Below, piece by piece: positions 55,952 through 64,000 of a stretch of 64,000 nucleotides of DNA (its first letter is position 1; every line of letters starts with the position of its first letter). The notes under the pieces were generated by a model. That model had not been told where the DNA came from. It worked only from the letters and a program-made list of their open reading frames with translations, and did no database searches. This DNA is from Raffaelea ambrosiae (taxonomy: Eukaryota; Ascomycota; Sordariomycetes; Ophiostomatales; Ophiostomataceae): assembly GCA_002778195.1 (NCBI GenBank), contig PCDI01000021.1, forward strand, positions 56,750 through 120,749, given 5' to 3'. The translations under genes and the position numbers were made by a program.

Positions 55952-57409
55952 CTAACGCAGTCTAGAATACCTGTGTGATAGAACTTTGAGAAACTTGCTC
56001 TCTTCCTCATAATCTTCCCCTAATTCGTCTCCCAGAAAATCTCTGGCTTTACTGTAGTCCTCCTTGTGGACCAAAACCCCTCTCAGTTTTTTCAGGCAGG
56101 TGCGGTCACTGCTGAACTCATATCGGTCTTCCACTTCTATCTTGCCAACGCCCTGAGCCCACCTCAAGTTGGCGTTGATCGCTGGCTCTTGCAGCCTTTC
56201 GGCATCCCAGAAAACATATGCCCTCTCTCGCAACGGAACGTTCAGAGCACCATCGCGCGAGACCTGCAAGAAGATTCCCGGATCTGATTGGCGGCTGAAA
56301 AGGGAAAAGCCACCGTCTGGCTCAGAGTTTCTGTTGCTCGGAGCTAGCTCCCTACGTTGTCGCCACCTACGGAGTCGCCAACGCATAGCGGAAGCCAGGA
56401 AATTGTACCTTTTCGGATCCCGGGACAGCTCGTAGGTCATCAAGATTTGCTTGCGGTGGTCTTTGGAGTGGGAGAGCCAATCGAAGACAAATAAAGTCCC
56501 GAGACATGTGAGAAGTTCGAAAGAGCCCGGGAACCTAGCTCCGTACAGTTCGTGGAAGACTAGATTCCAACGGCAGCAATCATATACGTCGTAGTCGATG
56601 TAGTCTCGAACCATTCTATTCCCGTGCTCGACTGCGCCTTCCCTACCGCGTCCAGGACCAAGGATAAATGAGGAGGGGTGCGGCAAATTTGTTTGCCTGA
56701 GACGGGTTCTTGGCGATGCTAGTATTTTTTCGACGTATGTTTCCTGTATATCAAGAATGGCTTTGCGGGTGACGGAAAGGTAGTAATAATGAATGCACAG
56801 CATTTCCTCCAATTCCCAGGCCTCCATGCGGGAGAGGAAACAAGTATGTTGCGCAATTATATGAAACCTGATGCTACCCGGAGCTTTTCGAATTCGGAAC
56901 ACCAGGCAATACAATTCGTACCGAAAGAACCCCCGCTGCAGTCTTGCACGCTCTGTTCGAGACAGCGACAGGCGAGGCACAGGTTTGTCCTGGGGATCAG
57001 CGTGCAAAGCATGCCAGGCTTTGGTCGAATAATCTTCCAGGAGACACAACACTCGCCAACAAAGGCGAGAGAGTTCGTGAACCCCGTCTGCCTTGGTCGG
57101 GAATCCGAAGTGGTTGCCATGGAAGTAGCTGTCTAGAAACTCTGACCGAGTCTGGCAGGGTCTGTCCCAGTCCATATGACTGGGTGCTTCCCTTCCCACA
57201 TATGGGTAATGGCAGGCAGCGAGCGCGTGTGGGAGAGCCTCAGGCTGAATCGAGTTTCGAAGAACAGCAGGGAGAATGTGACTTTGTGAATGCAAGAAGA
57301 TCCTGAACATGTCAGGGGAAGCTCGAATCAGAGAACGCAAATCGCGAGGGTCGTCGACGGCCGCCAAGATGCAGACCAACATCTCGTTTGGAAGACAGTG
57401 GAGATGCAT
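55952..57409 (-). CDS. F-box-type protein, divergent fungal family
   Basis: Single exon, 485 residues, ATG at 57409. The N-terminus LPNEMLVCILAAVDDPRDLRSLIRASPDMFRIF is a clear F-box-like pattern (L-P-x-E-[ML]...I-[LI]...D-L..L..AS). The remaining 440 residues form a Trp/Tyr/Arg-rich helical body without a named domain. Such proteins are numerous and fast-evolving in filamentous fungi and are expected to link to Skp1-cullin ubiquitin ligases through the F-box; the substrate is unknown. It is the first gene of the accessory-looking right end. No sign of frame damage. Confidence 0.8.
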   Translation of the reverse strand: MHLHCLPNEMLVCILAAVDDPRDLRSLIRASPDMFRIFLHSQSHILPAVLRNSIQPEALPHALAACHYPYVGREAPSHMDWDRPCQTRSEFLDSYFHGNHFGFPTKADGVHELSRLCWRVLCLLEDYSTKAWHALHADPQDKPVPRLSLSRTERARLQRGFFRYELYCLVFRIRKAPGSIRFHIIAQHTCFLSRMEAWELEEMLCIHYYYLSVTRKAILDIQETYVEKILASPRTRLRQTNLPHPSSFILGPGRGREGAVEHGNRMVRDYIDYDVYDCCRWNLVFHELYGARFPGSFELLTCLGTLFVFDWLSHSKDHRKQILMTYELSRDPKRYNFLASAMRWRLRRWRQRRELAPSNRNSEPDGGFSLFSRQSDPGIFLQVSRDGALNVPLRERAYVFWDAERLQEPAINANLRWAQGVGKIEVEDRYEFSSDRTCLKKLRGVLVHKEDYSKARDFLGDELGEDYEEESKFLKVLSHRYSRLR

Positions 57410-58165
57410 GTCGAAGGCTCAATACGGGAACATATTATGCATGTGAAGGAGACAGAATTTGACGAGCACTGAAACTGGTCTGCATGAAGAGACAATGCAG
57501 GGGGGCGATGAGGTAAAGAACGGGGTTGGCCTCATCGCCTTATTAATGAGGCCCGTATGCAGCAGCTCAATGGCTGGCGCGTAAAATCCGAGCCAGTGTG
57601 GGAACAGAAAACCAGCTTCCTAGCCGCTTACTGCAGCACGCTCTGACCTCGCTTAGCGGGCCTTCAACACCACTACCAGCACACCTGAGCGTATCAATTC
57701 CCCACAGAACAGCTTTGAACTCAGCCCTGTGTTGGGGAGTCGTGAAACGAGGCTTGCACAGCCGACCCCAAAAAAGCCATGGTGTGCCTAGAGCCCCTAC
57801 ATATTGGCCGCAGAGAGGAGGCCAAACCTCGTAAGATTCGCAAAAGCAAATGCAGCGCTTAGAGGCAGCACTGTTTCATACTGCAAGCGATTCTGGTCCA
57901 ATAATTTCCCAGGGGGCGAAAGGGAAGAGAAAAAATCGAAGAGCGCTCATCGTTACAGCAAGTCGTGAAGCACTCAATGACAATGTGCGCGATTTCCAGA
58001 ATAAGTATTTTTTAATTGATAATATTCGCGATACGGAACTAAGGAAACGTGGCCCATAAAAATCCAAAAGCAAATAGAAAACAAAGGCAAGAACAAAATC
58101 TCATACTCTTATTCCTCCCAGAAATCCATAGCCCAAATACCAGTCGGTCCCAGATGTGTTGATGT
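57410..58165. other. Intergenic stretch
   Basis: No supported gene; the only frame over 60 codons (57850-58059 +) has no domain. Confidence 0.5.
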
Positions 58166-59480
58166 TCATTCAGAAGTGGTGGGGGTGCCAGGTGTTGGTT
58201 GTGACGAGGCTCCGTCTGAGCTGAGTTCTAGGCGTATATTTCTGTAGAAACCAAGCTGTCAGTTGGAACGTGAGCCAAAAAAAGGTGCACGAGTAACAGG
58301 CTACTTACAGCCGCGTATTAAAGCTGAAGGCACTCTTGTCGTCTCCCCCGGTCTTTTGTTGCAATAACCGCTCTTCTTCCTTCTCTCTTCGTTCTCTTTC
58401 CTCCTCTTCTTCCTTTTCAAAACGTAGATTGAATTCATGTATCTCCGGGTAGTCTAAAAAGGAGTTTCTGTAACACCTTCTCTTCCTCTGCATCCTTTCG
58501 AAGTGAGGCAGCACCTTCCTTTCCCACTTCTCCCGGTAGACGCTGCGGTAGAGGGCGTCTACTGGTTCGACACGGGTTCTGTTGTAGTACCCAGGGAGAA
58601 TAGGCAGGGGGCACCAGTTTGCCTCCTCCTCACTGGCAGCCATCTTGTCACAGGTCAAGAACCGGAGCAGATCGTCTTGTTGCTTGTCCAGCAACCGACA
58701 GATAAGGAATGTCACGTTTCGTCGCTCCGAGTCGAAGTAAACATTGGGCTCGGGTTTTCCCCGTCTTTTCCAACCGTGAGAGCGCTTGAAGACCGCGACG
58801 CCACCCAGGATACATTTCTCGGCCCAGAAGCCGACAATATCATGCACTCCTTCTGGGTAGCACTCCACGTCCCCGAATACAGCATGGAAGCGGGTCGGGT
58901 AGCGTATCTTGTTGGATTTAATCATGTTCCCATACCTGTTGCGAACTGGAGGGTGTTGATAAGCCACGACAGAATCAACATCCTGTCCCTTTGTTGTTTG
59001 GGGGTCGTGCAGCTGTAGTCCCAGTCGGTGAAAACGAACGGCCAGCTGGTGGATGGCCACAGCCACCAGCTCGATGAGTCGGAGACTAAATGATTTAGAC
59101 GACGGCTCCGCGGCTTCAAATTTGTTGAGCAACTATGCGCTTGTTAGGAAATCAAATTCGGGTTCCGAGGAGGATGGCAACACAATACTCACACGGTCGC
59201 GGAACCGCAAAGTCGAGGGATCGAATTCCGACAGCAGTTCTTTAGTTTTCACCAAGGCCGGGGGGCAAATCTCGACGTGGGTGATGAGCGGAAAGTCGGG
59301 GTCTTTCTCGTCCCCATAGGACATCTCCTTGTAGACGGAAAATGTTGGCAAGCCGTCAACAATTTGGGCAAGGGTCGTGAAAGCTAGTTCGCTTGCGAGC
59401 ACGTTGCGGACAGCTCGAAACAAAACGTCACGGTGAGCATCGCCCAGGCGCTCACAAGACGAGAGGTTGTGCGATGCCAT
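58166..59480 (-). CDS. Uncharacterised fungal protein, about 395 residues
   Basis: Three exons: 59193-59480, 58309-59132 and 58166-58241, giving 395 residues. Introns are 60 nt (gtgagt...gcatag) and 67 nt (gtaagt...tctacag). The start is MASHNLSSCERLGDAHRD; TTG codons upstream extend the frame but are not ATG. The middle contains YPEGVHDIVGFWAEKCILGGVAVFKRS, then VYFDSERRNVTFLICRLLDKQQDDLLRFL, a pattern I recall from orphan proteins that are expanded in plant-associated Sordariomycetes; I could not verify this. The C-terminus is a charged, probably coiled, segment (EKEEEEERERREKEEERLLQQ) followed by a Ser/Thr/Pro tail from the last exon. There is no signal peptide or membrane segment. Function unknown. 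Confidence 0.72.
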
Positions 59481-60496
59481 GGTTATCGGTAGAAATAGTT
59501 TAGTTGCAGTCGAAGGCAAATGTTAACGAAGCAAGAGAACAGAAACAAGCAGAGCGGGGGACCGCTGAGTATCCCGTCTTATGATATGAGGCTGGACAAA
59601 TAGGAGTCGTAGGCTACAAATTACCCACTGTTCTTCATTGACCCCACTTTTTCTGCGGGCGCTTATCAAATGGGGTCACGCTACAGCCTAGCGGGGGTGA
59701 CCCCTGCAACGAACTTCTGACGTCGCCTAGCTGGCCATTTTTCCCGGCAAGATGCACTTGAGGATGGTACTGACAGTGTTTTATTACACCGTAGGCCTGC
59801 TTCCTGGGCTGTGAGATGCGTCGCTTTTGGCCGCATTGGGGGCTGTATCGGTAATGAACCCTGCCACTGCCAATAGAACAGAGAGCATTCGACAAGGGTC
59901 TGAAATGGAGGTCGGTCGTGCCTCACGATTCGAACATTCGCTTCCTCTGCTTTTCGCTACATATACGTCTTGGAAACCACCGACATCCCCCTGCAGCGGC
60001 CATGAGGCGGCCGACTCTCACTTCGAAACACAGCATCTAATTCTGGAGTTTGTTTGTCTACGGAGGTCTTTCAGAGGTCACCTTGAATTAGAAATGGCTG
60101 CTTTTTCGAGCAGTAAGACGTAGAAGACGACGTTTTGAATAATGTTCAATGTTTGGAGCTTATTTCCAGTATGTATCGATGATTTGGTTTATATAAACTC
60201 GGGTTCTGCTGCTCTTCCTTAGCACATTTTTTGAATCAACTCGAGTCTGCTTATACAAGTTTATTTCAACTTTCTCAGTCTTTTTTGTTTTAGTAATCCC
60301 TCCACTCCCTTGTTTCTCTTCACTCTTCTCATTCTGTTCACTCTTGATACTACCCAGTCTTCCGAGCCTACTAGTCTTCTTAACCAGCACAACAGCACGG
60401 CAGTAACAGTTCATCCAGGTACAGTGCAGACGCCCTACAATTTCTCCCCATTTCAGTCTCTATTCTAATACAGTGTGTGATAGCTGTCAGTTCATC
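59481..60496. other. Intergenic, divergent promoter
   Basis: Separates two divergent genes. A/T-richer than the flanking coding DNA, and no gene seen. Confidence 0.5.
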
Positions 60497-62669
60497 ATGT
60501 GCTTCGGTTCTGGCTCCGATAAAAGCGCAGGGACGCATCCTGGCCGTCCTATTCAGATGGACCGAATTGGTCCAGGGCCAGTTTCACTGCAGACGGACAA
60601 CGGGAATGCCTCCCATGCTGCCCCGGGACAGATCCCTCCTCCCGTGTCCGGCCATGCTTCTTCTGGTCGTGGACCAGTGTCAAGCCTACCCATGGCCAAC
60701 CGTCCGGATGAGAGGCGGTTTCGGTCGCCACCCGGCCAAGCTGCCGGCCAGAACAGAGCTCACAGGGCATCGTCGTCCACCTCACAATTTACGCATGACG
60801 TGCGCGAACGGATCTATATGCACAGCCTAGACCCTGTGACCATACCAATGCGTTCATCGGCGACAGCAAACTACCAGCACTCCGCGCCACAAGCCAACCC
60901 GCTCACAGGGCTTCGTGCTCGAGAAGAATTTAACAACATTAACGTGATGTCCGCTATCCCCGTGGCCTTTGCCTCCTACGACAGCCAAGCAAGGGTTGTC
61001 GCATTGATCATTCACACCGCCCTGGCCCTTCTGGAAACCGAGCAAGGACAATCCACCATGACGGGTCTTGGGATACTGGCCGTCGACCGCCTAGGCAGCG
61101 CAAGCATCTACACAGGCACGGCCGCGGACATGTGGATATGGGTGTATACTTTTCTGGGCAGGCTCAACTCCTCCTTTCCATCAGTTAAACTGTCTGACAC
61201 CAGGAGCTCCGAAGCGGAATTTCTACGTGACGATTGGGCGCAACCTGGAATGACCACGGAAAACTTCGTCGGTGCGACATCGGGCACGATGTCAATAAAC
61301 TGGGAGGTAATCACTCCACCGTTCTCCCTCCATTCTTTTAATTTTTTTTGTTCTTTCTTTCTTTCTTTCTTTCTTCCTTTCTTTCTCTCTTTCTTTTTTC
61401 TTTATTGACTTTCGATTTTGCCGGGTGGTAACTGACATGCTCAAACATAGATGGTGGGCCGCATGGCACAACTTCGGGGACAGCAAGCAATGACCGATCG
61501 GGACGTTGCCGAATATCAGGCGTACGCCTTCATTTTGGCAATCACCGTGGCACACGAGCTGATACATGTCTTTATTGGGTCCCTCACTGGAGTGCGGCGC
61601 CCCATAACACCTATAGAAGTCTCATTCGCTGGGTACACTTCCCCATCCGGTAGCGAAACGATTGGTGAGGCGGGCCGTCACTTTGAGGGTCGGCTCTTTG
61701 GAGGATGTGTTGAGGCATACACGACAGACATGACTAGGGCATACCAGCCGGGAAAATTCTTTCTGCACGACGGAACCTCTTACCGCAGCATAGAGCCGAG
61801 ATATGTCAGTGACTTCGTGGGTTTCAGTAAGTATCCTTGGAAACTTCAGAACAGCATATAGCGAGTCTTTGCTAATCGCTACTTGTCATTTGTCTATAGA
61901 CTTCTACTTTCCGATGGTGCTTGGGACAGAAAGCTACCAGGGAAATACGATTGAAGATGTCTATACGGCCATGGCGATTATTCGTAGCCCTCCCCGGTCT
62001 GAGGGTGAGGCGTCGATGGCGTCCGCCAGTTCAAGCGACACGGACATGCGTGACAGGCAAAATCGTCACCAAGCATATCTTCCCCGCCCCAGTGCATACG
62101 GTGGACGGGGCGAGTCGTCCGGTGGCAGAGGAAGATTCAGAGGAAGAGGAGGACCTGGTGACTTAGGAGGCAGATCTGGTGGATCTGGTGACAGAGGAGG
62201 GTATGAAAGCACAGGTGGATCTGGTGGTGGTGGGGGGTATGGTAACAGAGGTGGCTCTGGTGGCTCAGGGGGGGGTGTCAACAGAGGAGGATTTGGCAGT
62301 GGAGGAGGGTCTGGCAACAGAGGCGGGTCTGGTGGCGGAGGTTATGGTGGTGGCGGTGGGTCTGCTGGCCGAGGGGAGTCTGTCAACAGAGGAGGGTCTG
62401 GCAACAGAGGAGGTTATGGCAATGGAGGCGGACCTGGTGGCCGGGGAGGTTATGGCGGCGGCGGTGGGTCTGGTGGCCGAGGGGGGTCTGTCAACAGAGG
62501 AGGGTCTGGCAACAGAGGCGATTATGGCAACGGAAGAGGGCATAATGGCGGAGGGGGATACGGAAGCACAGGTGGATCTGGAAGTGGAGGAGGATATGGC
62601 AATGCGGGCGGATCGGGTAGTGGTGGAGGGTATGGAAACGGGGGCGGATATGATGGCAGGCGCAGGTAA
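60497..62669 (+). CDS. HExxH metallopeptidase-like protein with RGG/Gly-rich tail
   Basis: Exons are 60497-61306, 61451-61826 and 61900-62669, giving 651 residues. Intron 1 (144 nt) contains a CTTT microsatellite; intron 2 is gtaagt...tctatag. The N-terminal 110 residues are disordered. A folded part from about 140 leads to VAHELIHVFIG, an HExxH motif at 305-309 (His305, Glu306, His309), preceded by a hydrophobic helix. Thirty-four residues later comes GEAGRHFEGRLFGG (342-355), which offers Glu343 and His347 as candidate third ligands. From about residue 455 the chain becomes RGG/GGYG/GNRGG repeats (about 190 residues), like RNA-binding RGG tails. No signal peptide. Related HExxH orphans occur in fungi from memory, but I do not know one with an RGG tail. 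Whether zinc or RNA is bound is inference. Confidence 0.75.
61351..61402. repeat. (CTTT)n microsatellite in intron 1
   Basis: About a dozen ttct/tttc units inside the first intron of the HExxH gene. Confidence 0.85.
62088..62660 (+). repeat. Coding Gly-rich repeat block
   Basis: Imperfect units of ggaggN, ggtggN and aacagagga encode RGG, GNRGG and GGYG. One segment (about 62353-62410) recurs almost exactly at 62461-62518, 108 bases (36 codons) further on, showing recent in-frame duplication. Confidence 0.85.
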
Positions 62670-63871
62670 TGGGGTGTTGGCTAGTTGACTTTGGTGCGAG
62701 GTTGCGGGAGGGTTCTGTCTGAATGTCTGTTCTACTTCTGATCCTGTTTCTGTTCTTGTTTCTGTCGCGTGTTCTGTTTAGGCTCATAGACATTCTTTCA
62801 TAGTTTCTGTTCGTTTCTGCTACGAAAAGGGCGTTGTCTTTTGGGGGTTCGTCTTTTGAGGATGAACCCCAGGACGTGTTGATAATTCGATACATAATTA
62901 GGCGCTACAACAGACTGGACTCTTGGTTGTCTTCAATAATCTATTTACATGATGACGTCCTGCAATCGACTTTCAGTGATAAGAGTTAAGTCAGAGCTAG
63001 ACAGACAGCTCTTTAAGAGTTGAGCGCCTTTCATGAAATGTATGATGCTGTGATCGAAGTGTATTAGTGCGATCCTGTGTCCTGATTGGCTGGTCTTACA
63101 TGAACCTTGGACCCTACCCGATCGCGCGTCAACTGCACTATCAGGTGACCCTGGCACGGGCCTGGCAGAGGGGGTCCGTAGGGGTGCACTGCAGTTTTTA
63201 ACAGTGGTACAGTCAGGTGATCTTTCACTGGGTTAGAGTTGCGGGTGGGGCCACGCTACCGCAGTAGACCGTTAGTGTGCGGGTAGGCTCACAGGGACGC
63301 GCTATGCAAGGCAGCCGAATTTCTTGGGAGACTTCCCTGATTTTAGAGGGGGGGGGGTCCTCCTCTGGGCTGATCTGCGCGGGTGGGGGAAGAGGAAACA
63401 TGTTCTTCTGATCAGTCTCATTTTCCTTGATTTCTCGCCTCTGGGCCCTTTTATTTTCGTTCCCGACCACCACCACCACCACCATACACGCCAACCCAAC
63501 CCAACCCCAATAGCCAACAGACCAGTCGTTTTCTCCAGTCCCGTTTTTATCTCTTTTTTATGCCAAGCCATTGTATCTCTCTACTTCCCCTCCCCTTCCT
63601 CGCTTACCTCTCTTCTTACTGTTCTTCATCCTGAGGAATCTCTTTTTCTTGTGCCTTCCTCTTCATCTCTAACACGAGGAGTGAAACCCGGCCGCTGCAC
63701 CACCCTTTGTATCGGTTCCCGATTTCGACGTCGTCTGATCTCTTGGTCCCGACCGTGAGATCGTCAATTCCGACGCCTTCTCCCGCCGCCCTTTTGTAAC
63801 CGCCTACTCGTACATCTTCTTATCAGCATCGTCGTATTGCCGACTTTTCGCATATCTGCTCGTCGCCAGGG
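62670..63871. other. Intergenic stretch, leader of the last gene
   Basis: No supported gene. The right third (63440-63830) is CT-rich with a (CCA)n run near 63467 and is the probable promoter and leader of the gene at 63872. Confidence 0.5.
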
Positions 63872-63920
63872 ATGACCCGGGTCATTGTCTATGGCGGCGC
63901 TCTGTCCGCCTTTGCGCTGG
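63872..63920 (+). CDS. First exon of a gene that leaves the window (partial)
   Basis: ATG at 63872 starts MTRVIVYGGALSAFAL and the exon ends at a strong donor, gtatgt, at 63921. The ATG follows a CT-rich leader. The 16 complete codons read as a short hydrophobic N-terminus, which could be a signal-like or nucleotide-binding start; too little is present to name the product. The DNA from 63921 to the window end is intron. Confidence 0.55.
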
Positions 63921-64000
63921 GTATGTCTTGTCTTAGCTTAAGGGTTGTCTGTAACATGACCTGGTTGATTGTTGGCTGACTTTGTGTCCCTCCCTCTCTC

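Noticed and set aside
59925..59960. Possible tRNA because of a TTCGAA-like T-loop
   Set aside because: The flanking bases do not form a T-stem or acceptor stem, and no A-box is present at the right distance.
1..64000. CRISPR arrays, bacterial operons, ribosome binding sites
   Set aside because: The sequence is nuclear fungal DNA with spliceosomal introns; no such elements apply or were seen.

Overview
The window is nuclear DNA of a filamentous ascomycete. The genes carry short introns (mostly 53-110 nt) with GT(A/G)NGT donors, CTAAC or CTGAC branch sites and AG acceptors. Coding regions are GC-rich at third positions, intergenic DNA is rich in pyrimidine tracts, and the proteins (neutral trehalase, isocitrate lyase, Unc104 kinesin, MRPL20) read as Pezizomycotina. 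The general look suggests a Sordariomycete, but the species is not determined. Exon models were made by hand from reading frame, splice sites and family motifs.

Layout. 1-6674 holds no supported gene and carries several 13-14 bp minisatellites. 6675-9667 encodes a large Uds1-like coiled-coil protein. 11174-13519 is an M1 aminopeptidase / leukotriene A4 hydrolase homologue. 14440-15698 is a host-type gene with a Ty1/copia protease-like fold that lacks its catalytic Asp. 17872-23491 is a kinesin-3 (Unc104/KIF1). 24554-26396 is spermidine synthase, with an assembly scar (one N plus a 95 bp duplication) in its second intron. 26976-28061 (-) is an omega-amidase type nitrilase. 28504-30273 is an unrecognised protein whose long frame is broken by one TAG. 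30443-32546 (-) is an AidB-like acyl-CoA dehydrogenase. 33128-37234 is an ERCC6L2/Rad26-like SNF2 ATPase. 37896-40201 (-) is a NASP/Hif1/Sim3 histone chaperone. 41157-42890 (-) is isocitrate lyase. 46159-48538 (-) is neutral trehalase. 52026-54009 is an F-box-like, Cys-rich fungal protein. 54695-55498 (-) is mitochondrial ribosomal protein MRPL20 (mL58).

The right end (55.9-62.7 kb) looks more accessory: an F-box-type protein with a large divergent body, an uncharacterised fungal protein of 395 residues, and an unusual protein joining an HExxH metallopeptidase-like core to a long RGG/Gly-rich tail. The last bases begin another gene that runs off the window.

The genes do not form one pathway. 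Housekeeping themes are chromatin (SNF2 ATPase, NASP), carbon reserve and gluconeogenic metabolism (isocitrate lyase, trehalase), amine and amide metabolism (spermidine synthase, omega-amidase) and organelle transport or translation (Unc104, MRPL20). The best candidates for undescribed biology are the HExxH-RGG protein, the domesticated copia-protease protein and the gene interrupted by TAG.
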